DNA from: Candidatus Zixiibacteriota bacterium
GTDB lineage: Bacteria > Zixibacteria > MSB-5A5 > GN15 > FEB-12
DNA: 20,599 nt
NCBI GenBank assembly: GCA_023132995.1
Contig: JAGLXI010000038.1
Coordinates: 1-20,599, forward strand
Direction: 5' to 3'
Made by a program: the position numbers and the translations under genes. Of this stretch, positions 1-8,246 are shown piece after piece; position 1 is the first letter of the stretch; each line of letters begins with the position of its first letter. The notes under the pieces were generated by a model that saw only the letters and a list, made by a program, of their open reading frames with translations, did no database searches and was not told where the DNA came from.

Positions 1-102
1 AATACAACGCCGGCGGCGTCGGTGTCGTGAAGCTTTACGTTGGTCTGTGTTTCAAACATCTACGTCTCTCCGATTTGTGCCCTCGCCCTTTTACGTGGCT
101 CG

Positions 103-118
103 AGGCAACCAATTGCCT
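103..118 (+). other. Small hairpin upstream of the oligoendopeptidase gene
   Basis: A perfect 6-bp stem (AGGCAA / TTGCCT) encloses a 4-base loop. The sequence after it is AT-rich but lacks a real T-run. It could be a weak terminator for a gene ending left of the window, or a leader structure of the next gene. Nothing else in 1-189 could be assigned. Confidence 0.25.
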
Positions 119-189
119 ATATTAAACGTTCCTTTATGAAGTGTAAACAGCGAATTGGAGAGCCAACCAAAAACAGAGAAGGAAAACTG

Positions 190-2085
190 ATGAGGATAAC
201 AGTACTACTAAGGCTGCGCCTGATCGTGCCAGCGCTCGTTATCTGGGCTTTTACAGTCGCATCGGTCCTGGCCGATGAGAGCGGTGGTGTTCCACAGCGG
301 GAGGATATCGACGACAAGTATAAATGGCGAGTCGAGGATATCTACGAGACCCCGGCCGACTGGGAGGAGGACTTCGGGTTGCTCAAGTCAAGCCTCGGGA
401 GTTTCGAGCAATACCAGGGCCATCTGGGTGATTCGCCGGAAGTACTCCTGGATTGCCTTAGGCTCTCCGATAGTCTGGATATCATCGCCGGCAACCTCTA
501 TGTGTATGCCTATCTGAAGCTTGATGAAGACAATCGCCGCAGCGAGTTCCAGGAACTGGGAGGCCGGATCTCGGCGCTCAGCGCGGAACTTGAGCAGGCA
601 GTGGCATTTATCGAGCCGGAGATTCTGACTCTGGATCCGGCTGTCCTGGAGTCCAATCTTGAGCAGAACCAGAAGCTGGCGCTCTACCGATTCTATCTCG
701 AAGACCAGATGCGGCGCAGGGAGCATATCCTGTCGGCCAAGGAGGAAGCCATCCTCGCCCTTGCCGGTCCCCTGGCTGCTTCCCCGCTGAGAATTTTCAC
801 GATGATTGATGACGCCGACCATAAGTTGGGGACGATTGTCGATTCCACCGGCAACACGATTGAGCTCACCCGAGGACGTTACTACCGCATTCTGGAAGGG
901 TCCGACCGCGAACTCCGCCGGCAGGCCAACGACACCGTCCAGCAGTCCTGGCTGCAATACATAAACACCCTGTCGGCCACGTTGGGTGCATCCCTGCAGC
1001 AGGACCTTTTCTTCACAAAAGCCCGCGGATACAATAGCTGTCTGGAGTCCTCCCTGGACCAATACAACATCCCGCTGTCCGTGTTCCACAGCCTGATAGC
1101 GACGGTAAATGAGAATCTTGAGCCGCTACACAAGCTGACGAGTCTCCGAAAGCGTATCCTCGGATACGATACGCTTTTCACCTTTGATCTATCCGCCCCG
1201 TTCCTGCCGGAGTTCGAGAGGGAATACACCTACGAAGAGACCAGGGCGATTGTGCTCGATGGCCTCAAGCCGTTGGGGCAGTCTTATCTCGATGACTTTG
1301 AGATGGGGCTCAATTCCGGATGGGTCGACGCTTTTGAGAATGAAGGCAAGGGCTCCGGCGCCTATAGCTGGGGGACATACACTTCACATCCATACGTGCT
1401 GATGAACTTCAACGGCACTCTCGACAACCTGTTTACTCTGGCCCACGAAATGGGCCACGCCATGAACAGCTTCTACTCCAACCGGAGCGAGCCGTACATC
1501 TATAATGACCAGTCGTTGTTCACGGCCGAGGTCGCTTCGACCTGCAATGAAGCGATCCTGATGAAGTACCTCCTGGCCAACGCCGAGTCCAAAGAAGAAA
1601 AGATGGTTCTGCTCAACCATTATATCAAGCAGATCGACGGGACCTTCTTCACCCAGGTGATGTTCTCCGAGTTCGAGTTGGCAGTTCATAGCCGAATCGA
1701 GGCCGGTGAAGCGGTTTCCGTGGACTATTTCCGGCAAACCTATCGGGATATATTCCAGAAGTACTACGGCCCGGATTTGTATATAGGCGAGAATAACGAC
1801 TTGGGCTGCCTGAAACTCTACCACTACTATCGCCAGTACTACGTGTACCAGTATTCAACCAGCTATGCCGCGGCCCAGGCGCTGTCGCAACAGATAATGT
1901 CGGGAGACCAGGAGGCGCTGGAGAGATACATGCGGTTTCTGGCCACCGGCTCGTCCAAGTACCCGGTCGATATCCTCAAGGTCGCCGGGGTCGATATGAC
2001 CGGCCCGGAGACGGTAAGACGCACAATCGAACTGTTCGGTGAACTCGTCGATGAAATGGAACGGCTCCTCCTCGACGAGAGTTGA
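190..2085 (+). CDS. pepF: Exported oligoendopeptidase F-type metallopeptidase (family M3)
   Basis: This zinc metallopeptidase cleaves short peptides, and here it is probably exported. The M3 signature HEMGH lies at residues 419-423 (His419, Glu420, His423). The third zinc ligand is probably Glu447 in the following AEVAS segment, as in the family. The C-terminal Tyr-rich stretch around 'YYRQYYVYQY' matches the substrate-binding region of PepF proteins. The product is 631 aa, slightly longer than the usual ~600 aa because of an N-terminal hydrophobic signal peptide (about residues 7-27, ending near VLADE). The ATG at 190 was chosen because an AGAAGGA ribosome site lies just upstream and the signal peptide follows at once; the frame is open 150 bases further upstream but that part looks non-coding. 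Most PepF enzymes are cytoplasmic, so the export signal suggests a periplasmic or extracellular peptide-degrading role. The neighbouring exported prolyl oligopeptidase and amino-acid symporter fit this (inference). Confidence 0.93.
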   Translation: MRITVLLRLRLIVPALVIWAFTVASVLADESGGVPQREDIDDKYKWRVEDIYETPADWEEDFGLLKSSLGSFEQYQGHLGDSPEVLLDCLRLSDSLDIIAGNLYVYAYLKLDEDNRRSEFQELGGRISALSAELEQAVAFIEPEILTLDPAVLESNLEQNQKLALYRFYLEDQMRRREHILSAKEEAILALAGPLAASPLRIFTMIDDADHKLGTIVDSTGNTIELTRGRYYRILEGSDRELRRQANDTVQQSWLQYINTLSATLGASLQQDLFFTKARGYNSCLESSLDQYNIPLSVFHSLIATVNENLEPLHKLTSLRKRILGYDTLFTFDLSAPFLPEFEREYTYEETRAIVLDGLKPLGQSYLDDFEMGLNSGWVDAFENEGKGSGAYSWGTYTSHPYVLMNFNGTLDNLFTLAHEMGHAMNSFYSNRSEPYIYNDQSLFTAEVASTCNEAILMKYLLANAESKEEKMVLLNHYIKQIDGTFFTQVMFSEFELAVHSRIEAGEAVSVDYFRQTYRDIFQKYYGPDLYIGENNDLGCLKLYHYYRQYYVYQYSTSYAAAQALSQQIMSGDQEALERYMRFLATGSSKYPVDILKVAGVDMTGPETVRRTIELFGELVDEMERLLLDES

Positions 2086-2091
2086 TCAAGC

Positions 2092-2103
2092 GTCCAATTG
2101 GAC
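2092..2103. repeat. Perfect 12-bp palindrome after the pepF stop
   Basis: GTCCAATTGGAC is a perfect inverted repeat with no spacer, lying 6 bases beyond the pepF stop codon in the short convergent gap (2086-2208). It has no T-run, so it is not a typical intrinsic terminator. A protein-binding site or chance are both possible. Confidence 0.3.
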
Positions 2104-2208
2104 ACTCAGGCGGTCGGCGGCATACCCCGCCACCCGTCGCCTTAAGTGCGGTACCAATGGTAATCTTCTGGGACAGCCTCAGAGCGTATACCAACCACAC
2201 GAGCGGTG

Positions 2209-3351
2209 CTAATCTGTCTCTTTGCGAGTGGTGTCTTCTGTCCGGGACTTGCCCTCGTTGTGCCGCAGGTCCATCTGATAGTAGGTATCGCGGCTCTGAG
2301 GGTTCTGAGGATCGGTGATCTGCACCGGGACAGCGCTCGGGTTCTCGCCCGGTCTGTCGGACACCTGGCTGACCACGCCGTAGCCGGTCGGATAGTAGGT
2401 GGCTTTCAGGACATGGTCCCATGACCAGGCCTCGGCCGGTGCCGGGTATGAAGCTCGCCCTTCCATGCGGAACTCATAGACTCCGGCAGGTCTGTAGTAG
2501 ACACGCGAGATATAGACCGGGAAATAACAGTCACCGCTGTTGACGTAGCCGCTCAGTCCAGCCACAGAGTAGTATGGGAACTGTGTTCCTCCGCCCGCCG
2601 TCTCGTCGATCTGCACCAGGGCCGTGTTAGGACCGGTGGTACCGCTCAGAACAAAGTAGCATTTGCCCTCAAGCACAATATAGCCGTCGGCCGGGGTCTC
2701 GATCTCCACGACCGCCAGGTCCGTCATCTCCATCGTGACCAGCATAACCGGATAGACATTGATATCGTAAGTGATACCGGGCTCGTCCAGCAGTTCGGCA
2801 GAGTTGATGGATGAGTCGGGAAGGACAACGCTCTCATCGCCGACGGTGTCGCCCCGCAGGCGCATCAACTCCTGACCGCTCCGATCATATATGGAGAGCC
2901 GGTGTCCGTCGGCGAATGTCTTGATGGCCACGGTGTCATCGGAATCGCGCACTTCCAGGTTTGCGGCCCGTTGCGCGTAGGGAACGCTTGACAGCCGCGC
3001 CCGTGGCGTCATGGGTGTGCCGTCGACCGAAAGCTCGAGGAACAACCGGTCGTGCTGCTCAAACAGTATCGTCGGCAGCGGTTCCATCGAGCCGAGAAGG
3101 TGCGAGAACAGGCCGTCGACAGTCGTGACGACGGTGCTCTCCGACCACAGCGGATCGCCGCCGACGGAGTCGGCAAGCAAGGCAAACGCGACCGGGTAGG
3201 TGGAATCCGGTACGGGACTCCCGGAGTCATCGGTCAGGCGACCCTGATAACTGATCGTTTGCGGCGCTCCCGCCTCAGCGGCAGACGGCAACGCGGGAAT
3301 CACTGTCGCCAAAACGGTCAGCAGCCTCAAGCCGATACCGAGCCTGGTCAT
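2209..3351 (-). CDS. Secreted protein of unknown function with N-terminal 'YQGRL' region
   Basis: I do not recognise a specific function. The 380-aa product begins with a clear signal peptide (hydrophobic core about residues 5-25, probable cleavage after PSAAEA). Next comes a conserved-looking module: YQGRL at 35-39, then G-S-P-V-P, GGDPLWSE around 64-71, VDGLFSHLLG and P-R-A-R-L-S-S-V-P-Y-A. This arrangement is common in exported proteins of Planctomycetes, Myxococcota and FCB bacteria ('YQGrLtd..G.Pv..G...LWsE...VPYAlrA'), where it often precedes variable C-terminal parts. The rest looks beta-rich with several Tyr/Gly-rich stretches, and the C-terminus is charged and poorly ordered. The ATG at 3351 is supported by AGGAG five bases upstream. 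The gene is convergent with pepF and divergent from the prolyl oligopeptidase gene, so it is probably a single-gene unit. A surface or matrix protein is the most likely role (inference). Confidence 0.8.
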   Translation of the reverse strand: MTRLGIGLRLLTVLATVIPALPSAAEAGAPQTISYQGRLTDDSGSPVPDSTYPVAFALLADSVGGDPLWSESTVVTTVDGLFSHLLGSMEPLPTILFEQHDRLFLELSVDGTPMTPRARLSSVPYAQRAANLEVRDSDDTVAIKTFADGHRLSIYDRSGQELMRLRGDTVGDESVVLPDSSINSAELLDEPGITYDINVYPVMLVTMEMTDLAVVEIETPADGYIVLEGKCYFVLSGTTGPNTALVQIDETAGGGTQFPYYSVAGLSGYVNSGDCYFPVYISRVYYRPAGVYEFRMEGRASYPAPAEAWSWDHVLKATYYPTGYGVVSQVSDRPGENPSAVPVQITDPQNPQSRDTYYQMDLRHNEGKSRTEDTTRKETD

Positions 3352-3460
3352 GGTACTCCTGTTGACGCCTGATTGTCCATCGTGTGATCTGTCCTGTGGC
3401 TCAATATCGACATATTCCGTGGTTCCCGCAACTGTTAATCCCCGGTCTCCGGCGACATGC

Positions 3461-3489
3461 TTGACACCGGCCTTCGCCGGGCGTACTTT
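3461..3489 (+). promoter_or_regulatory. Candidate sigma70 promoter for the prolyl oligopeptidase gene
   Basis: A consensus -35 box TTGACA (3461-3466) is followed by a 17-base spacer and a weaker -10 box TACTTT (3484-3489). This would give a leader of about 45 bases before the ATG at 3541. The -35 match and spacing are ideal, but the -10 box matches only half the consensus. Confidence 0.45.
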
Positions 3490-3540
3490 ACAGACTCAGT
3501 ACCGAGAAAACCCTGTACGACGCGAAAGGTTCAAGGAATC

Positions 3541-5664
3541 ATGTCAAGACACCGCTTGATGCTAATCCCGGCGCTCTCACTTGTTGCCCTGTCAGTGATA
3601 TCCCTGGGATGCCTGGTTAAGAAGGTGCAGCCGCCCGTGGCCAAAGTGGACGCGAAAGTCGACACCCTGTTCGGCCGGACGATGGTCGATAACTACCGCT
3701 GGCTTCGTGACCGCGACAACCCGGAAGTGATCGCGTACCTCGAGGCCGAGAATGAGTACACCGACAAGCTCATGAAGCACACCGAGGCGTTTCAGGAAAA
3801 GCTCTACCGGGAGATCGTGGGCCGGATCAAGGAAACCGACCTGTCGGTACCCGTCAAACGGGACGAATACTACTACTATTCGCGGACCGAAGAGGGCAAA
3901 CAGGACAGCATCTGCTGCCGCAAGAAAGGGAGCCTTGACGCCCCCGAGGAGATCCTTCTCGATGTGAACCAACTGGCCGAGGGGCTCGAGTTCACGCGCC
4001 TCGGTATCTATGAGGTCAGCCCCGATCACCGACTGCTGGCCTTCGCAGTCGATACATCCGGCAGCGAACGCTACACTCTGCGGGTGAAAGACCTGGAGAC
4101 AGGTGAGCTTCTCCCGGACGTCATTGACAGTGTGGCCACTTCGTTCGAGTGGGCCAATGACAACAAGACTTTCTTCTACACAGTGGTCGACGACACTTGG
4201 CGGCAGTTTGAACTCTACCGCCATGAACTGGGCCGCCCGGTCAGCGACGACGTTCTCGTCCTTCGTGAAGATGACGAGGCTTTCTGGCTGGGTGTCTCCA
4301 AGTCAAAAGACATGAAATACCTGTTCATCAATCTGGGCAGCCAGACGTCCTCGGAGGTACTCTTTCTCGACGCCGACCGGCCGACTGGCAGCTTTAGAAT
4401 GATCCAGGCGAGAGAGCAGGGAATAGAGTATGCGGTGTCTCATCACGAAGACCATTTCTATATCGTCACCAACGATAAGGCCAGCAACTTCAAGCTGGTG
4501 CGCGCGCCGGTCACCAGGCCGTCAAAGGAAAACTGGCGGGAAGTCATCCCCCACCGGAAGGATGTCAAGTTGGACCGAATCGAGGTCTTCCGGGACTACA
4601 TGGCGCTCTACGAGCGCGAGAGGGGGTTCAGGCAGATCCGCATCAGGGATATCGTTTCCGGTCAGACGTACCGGATCGAATTCCCCGAACCGGTTTACGC
4701 CTGCTGGGGAGAGTACAACCCCGACTTCAACGGCAGGATTCTGCGCTTTACGTACATGTCGCTGGTCACACCCAGATCGGTGTACGACTACGATATGAAG
4801 ACGAAAGAGCGTGAACTGAAAAAGCAGCAGGAGGTCCTCGGTGGATACGACCCCGAGCAGTACCAGTCGGAAAGAATTTATGCCGTAGCGCCCGACAGCA
4901 CGCTTGTTCCCGTGTCTATGGTGTACCGGAAGGGCATGGTAAAGGACGGTCGCAACCCGCTGTATCTGTACGGATACGGCGCCTACGGGATCAGCATGGA
5001 TCCCTACTTCTCATCGAGCCGGTTGAGTCTTCTGGACCGGGGCTTTATTTTCGCGACCGCCCATGTCCGGGGGGGCGGTGAAATGGGTCGCTACTGGTAC
5101 GATGACGGAAAACTCCTGCACAAGAAAAACACCTTCACCGATTTCATTGCCGTTGCCGAACATCTGATCGCTGAGAAGTACACTTCGCCGGATAAGTTAG
5201 TGTGTAGTGGAGGCAGCGCCGGGGGGCTGCTGATCGGTGCCGTGATTAATATGCGGCCGGACCTCTTCAAGGCGGTCGTGGCCGAAGTCCCCTTCGTGGA
5301 TCTCATGAACACCATGCTTGACTCGGACATTCCCCTCACCGTGATCGAATACGAGGAATGGGGCAATCCCAACGAGAAGGAGTACTTCGATTACATGCTC
5401 TCCTATTCGCCGTACGACAATGTGGCAGCCATGGATTACCCCGACATGCTTATCAGGGCGGGGCTTAACGACACCCGTGTGCAGTATTGGGAGCCCGCCA
5501 AATGGACAGCGAAATTACGGGCCATGAAAACGGATAGGAACCGTCTGCTGCTGAAAACCAACATGGGTGCCGGCCACGGTGGCGTATCGGGGCGGTACAG
5601 CTATCTTCGGGAACGGGCCTTTGACTACGCTTTTGTGCTGAACGTCATGGGAATAGAGGAATAA
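3541..5664 (+). CDS. Lipoprotein prolyl oligopeptidase (family S9A)
   Basis: This serine peptidase cleaves peptides after proline, or basic pairs if it is of the oligopeptidase B subtype. The 707-aa length matches the S9A family. The catalytic triad is visible: Ser559 in GGSAGG, Asp644 in the GLND segment and His679 in GAGHGG. The N-terminal half (about residues 60-440) has the repetitive character of the family's beta-propeller gate; the alpha/beta hydrolase domain follows from about 450. The first 24 residues form a lipoprotein signal with lipobox S-L-G-C (Cys24), so the enzyme is probably membrane-anchored and faces the periplasm or the outside, although many family members are soluble. 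The ATG at 3541 was chosen because the lipoprotein signal starts there and AAGGAA lies just upstream; the frame is open further upstream. The gene probably works with the exported M3 peptidase nearby in peptide degradation (inference). Confidence 0.93.
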   Translation: MSRHRLMLIPALSLVALSVISLGCLVKKVQPPVAKVDAKVDTLFGRTMVDNYRWLRDRDNPEVIAYLEAENEYTDKLMKHTEAFQEKLYREIVGRIKETDLSVPVKRDEYYYYSRTEEGKQDSICCRKKGSLDAPEEILLDVNQLAEGLEFTRLGIYEVSPDHRLLAFAVDTSGSERYTLRVKDLETGELLPDVIDSVATSFEWANDNKTFFYTVVDDTWRQFELYRHELGRPVSDDVLVLREDDEAFWLGVSKSKDMKYLFINLGSQTSSEVLFLDADRPTGSFRMIQAREQGIEYAVSHHEDHFYIVTNDKASNFKLVRAPVTRPSKENWREVIPHRKDVKLDRIEVFRDYMALYERERGFRQIRIRDIVSGQTYRIEFPEPVYACWGEYNPDFNGRILRFTYMSLVTPRSVYDYDMKTKERELKKQQEVLGGYDPEQYQSERIYAVAPDSTLVPVSMVYRKGMVKDGRNPLYLYGYGAYGISMDPYFSSSRLSLLDRGFIFATAHVRGGGEMGRYWYDDGKLLHKKNTFTDFIAVAEHLIAEKYTSPDKLVCSGGSAGGLLIGAVINMRPDLFKAVVAEVPFVDLMNTMLDSDIPLTVIEYEEWGNPNEKEYFDYMLSYSPYDNVAAMDYPDMLIRAGLNDTRVQYWEPAKWTAKLRAMKTDRNRLLLKTNMGAGHGGVSGRYSYLRERAFDYAFVLNVMGIEE

Positions 5665-5802
5665 CACAGGGTCGTCCGAGCGGTTGTTGCCCCGTTGCCG
5701 GCAGGAGACTCTTGGAAGCCGATTGCCGTAGCCGACCGGTGGCGGCAAGCAGCCAAACAGAATATCAACGACAACCTAACAAACTTGCAGAATCGAGTAG
5801 CT

Positions 5803-7332
5803 ATGCGCGAGAACGAACGCGACACCGGACCGACCGGCCCTAATGACTCCCTGAAATCCGGCGGTGACCCCTCTTACGAAGAGCACGTCGTCGAACCGGA
5901 GGACGCTCTGCCCGAAGTGGCTCTTGGTGAGCTGACGCAGTCGATGCAGTCGGCTGTCGCCCGGGCGGGATGGAGGGATCTCATGCCCGTCCAGGCCATG
6001 ACTATCCCGTACATGATGGCTCGGCGCGATCTGATGATCCAGTCGCGCACCGGCAGCGGCAAGACGGGAGCCTTCATGCTGCCGATCCTGGATCGGATCG
6101 ACCCCCGGCGCACCGTGTGCCAAGCTCTGGTGCTGGTACCTACCCGGGAACTGGCCCGGCAGGTAACCCAGGAAGCTGAGAACATGAGCGCCACAACCGG
6201 AGTGCACATCATCGGCGTCTATGGCGGGGTCGGCTACGGGCCGCAGTTGGACGCCTTTCGCCAGGGAGCTCACCTGGTAGTGGGGACACCGGGGCGTCTG
6301 CTTGATCACTTGCTGCGACGTTCCTTGTCACTGGAGGAGTTGAAGATACTGGTCTTTGATGAGGCCGACCGCATGCTGTCGATGGGGTTCTACCCGGACA
6401 TGAAACAAGTGCAGCGTTACCTTCCCACTCGTCGGATCAACGCCTACATGTTCTCGGCCACCTTTCCTCCCCACGTTATGCGTCTGGCCGGGGAGTTCCT
6501 CCATCAGCCCCAGATGCTGAGCCTTAGCCGTGATCGTGTCTACGTGGCCGAAACGGAGCATGTCTACTACGAAGTCCCGGCCATGGAGAAAGATCGTTGC
6601 CTGGTGCGGATCATCGAAATTGAGAACCCGGCTTCGGCTATCGTCTTCTGCAACACCAAGGCTATGGTTCACTATGTCTCGGTGGTGCTCAAGCGATTCG
6701 GATACGACGCCGATGAACTGAGCGCCGACCTTACCCAGGCGGCTCGCGAGAGGGTGCTGCAGCGTGTGCGCCAAGGCAACTTGCGCTTTCTTGTGGCCAC
6801 CGACGTCGCCGCTCGCGGAATTGACATTGTCGATCTTTCCCATGTCTTCCTTTACGAGCCACCCGACGATCCCGACGGGTACATCCATCGTGCGGGGCGA
6901 ACGGGACGCGCCGGCGCCAGCGGCGTGGCCATCTCCCTGGTGGCGGGACGGGAACAAACAGAGCTGTTCCATATCGGCAAGCGGTTTGATATTGACCTGC
7001 AGCACCGCCCGCTGCCGACTGACGAGGATGTCGAGGCCATTGTTTCCGAGCGGCTCACGTCCCTGCTGGAGGCGCGGCTGCGTTCGCGCGATTCCCTGCA
7101 GACCGAACGTATGCAGCGCTTTTTCCCTCTGGCCCGCAGCCTGGGCGAGAGTGAAGAGGGATCAGCCCTGGTGGCCATGTTGCTGGATGACAACTACCAG
7201 GCAACCCTCCACGCTCCCCCACCGCAGCCGACAGCAGCCGAGCCGTCGCGTGCCGCCGGAGAGCCCCCTGCCCGCGTTCGGAAGAAAGGTCCCAGAGGAC
7301 GAAGCGGACGAAAAGGACGTGGCCGCCGTTGA
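5803..7332 (+). CDS. DEAD-box ATP-dependent RNA helicase
   Basis: This ATP-dependent RNA-unwinding enzyme acts in RNA remodelling, probably ribosome assembly, cold adaptation or mRNA decay. All core motifs are present: Q-motif glutamine about residue 64, Walker A TGSGKT (83-88), PTRELA (113-118), GTPGR (161-165), DEAD (186-189), SAT (218-220), ARGID (337-341) and HRAGRTGR (362-369). The C-terminal extension of about 110 residues is charged, then Pro/Ala-rich, and ends in an Arg/Lys/Gly-rich tail typical of RNA-binding tails in RhlE/CsdA-like helicases. The frame opens upstream to a TTG at 5695, but those 36 residues look unlike helicase sequence and neither start has a strong ribosome site. 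The ATG at 5803 (509 aa) is preferred without certainty. The gene lies 138 bases after the peptidase gene and could be co-transcribed or have its own promoter. I cannot assign a subfamily (RhlE, RhlB, CshA) by eye. Confidence 0.93.
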   Translation: MRENERDTGPTGPNDSLKSGGDPSYEEHVVEPEDALPEVALGELTQSMQSAVARAGWRDLMPVQAMTIPYMMARRDLMIQSRTGSGKTGAFMLPILDRIDPRRTVCQALVLVPTRELARQVTQEAENMSATTGVHIIGVYGGVGYGPQLDAFRQGAHLVVGTPGRLLDHLLRRSLSLEELKILVFDEADRMLSMGFYPDMKQVQRYLPTRRINAYMFSATFPPHVMRLAGEFLHQPQMLSLSRDRVYVAETEHVYYEVPAMEKDRCLVRIIEIENPASAIVFCNTKAMVHYVSVVLKRFGYDADELSADLTQAARERVLQRVRQGNLRFLVATDVAARGIDIVDLSHVFLYEPPDDPDGYIHRAGRTGRAGASGVAISLVAGREQTELFHIGKRFDIDLQHRPLPTDEDVEAIVSERLTSLLEARLRSRDSLQTERMQRFFPLARSLGESEEGSALVAMLLDDNYQATLHAPPPQPTAAEPSRAAGEPPARVRKKGPRGRSGRKGRGRR

Positions 7333-7387
7333 TTGACGCCGGCGCGACTCTATCCTGGGGACGGACGCGGGAACACTTGCGATCGCT

Positions 7388-7427
7388 GGCTGGTTTAGAT
7401 TAGTGACGCTCGCATAGGTCACCAGCC
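7388..7427. repeat. Nested inverted repeat in the convergent gap
   Basis: GGCTGGT (7388-7394) pairs with ACCAGCC (7421-7427), and an alternative inner pair GTGAC (7403-7407) / GTCAC (7418-7422) overlaps the same right arm. It lies between the converging ends of the helicase and CPBP genes. Without a T-run it is only a weak candidate for a bidirectional terminator. Confidence 0.3.
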
Positions 7428-7496
7428 GGGTCTGTATCCCCCCTCCGCAGATCCGGCTGACTTCATTTGCGGGAGGTCGATGCGCCGCCGGGTTCG

Positions 7497-8231
7497 TCAT
7501 CCGACGAGCAGACCGGTGCAGTAGCCGCCGATATTTCCAAACATGTGCACCATTATCGCCGGGATAAGGCTCCCCGTTTTCTCCCGTTGATAGCCAGCGA
7601 TGAACCCCAACACGGAAGCAAACACGACATAGCCGATCACCGGAAGCACCGCCACTCCGGTGGTCAGCACCACCAAGTGCATCAGACCAAAGAAAAGAGC
7701 GCTGACCAGGACCGGGAGACTGATTCGCACCCGAAAGACGTAGAATCCGTATCGCGCCAAAGGAGCCAGGAAACCCTGTATCAACCCTCGCGTAAGGATT
7801 TCTTCACTGACGCTGGCGTACAGCCAGACGAAAGCGACCATTTGAACGAAAGTGTAATCTTGCTGAAACGCCTCGGCTTCCGGGAATAAGTTCAGTATCA
7901 GGGCGAAAGCTACGCCGGTGGCCCCTCCCAACGCAATGATCTGTTTTATCCGGTAGTCTTTCCCCACACGAAACCCATAGGCGGCAAGTCTGCCCTTTGA
8001 TATGATCAATATGAGAACCAGCGACACCAGCCACATGGGTGTATGGTTGAGGAATCCTTCCGTAAAGGGCTGAGACTGCATAGCATCAGGCAGAATCTGC
8101 GGATTCATCACCATGACAGGTATGAAGTTCAGCACAACCAGCCCAAGCAGGACAGCTACAAGGACTCTCCCTGCCGCTCGAAACCGATGGCGCCTGGAGA
8201 GAGTAACGTTTTTGTTCTCCAGTTCTGTCAT
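7497..8231 (-). CDS. CPBP-family intramembrane glutamic protease (CAAX/Abi type)
   Basis: This is a multi-pass membrane protein of the CPBP (CAAX protease and bacteriocin-processing, 'Abi') family. The signature motifs are present in order: EExxxR at residues 143-148 (Glu143, Glu144, Arg148), FxxxH ending at His185, and HxxxN at 229-233. These are the catalytic and metal- or water-coordinating residues of the family. The 244-aa length and about seven hydrophobic segments fit. The bacterial substrates are usually unknown; roles range from prenylated-peptide processing to bacteriocin self-immunity or membrane-protein regulation. The ATG at 8231 has GAGG upstream. The gene starts only 15 bases after the stop of the amino-acid symporter gene on the same strand, so the two probably form an operon. 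That is not enough to assign a substrate. Confidence 0.87.
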   Translation of the reverse strand: MTELENKNVTLSRRHRFRAAGRVLVAVLLGLVVLNFIPVMVMNPQILPDAMQSQPFTEGFLNHTPMWLVSLVLILIISKGRLAAYGFRVGKDYRIKQIIALGGATGVAFALILNLFPEAEAFQQDYTFVQMVAFVWLYASVSEEILTRGLIQGFLAPLARYGFYVFRVRISLPVLVSALFFGLMHLVVLTTGVAVLPVIGYVVFASVLGFIAGYQREKTGSLIPAIMVHMFGNIGGYCTGLLVG

Positions 8232-8246
8232 CGGCGCCTCAATCAG

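Noticed and set aside
3..122. Short open frame at the left edge that might be the tail of an upstream gene
   Set aside because: About 39 codons without a recognisable motif; other frames in this stretch are equally open, so a partial gene cannot be supported.
388..1089. Minus-strand open frame of 233 codons inside pepF
   Set aside because: Shadow of the M3 peptidase coding region; no start signals or domain.
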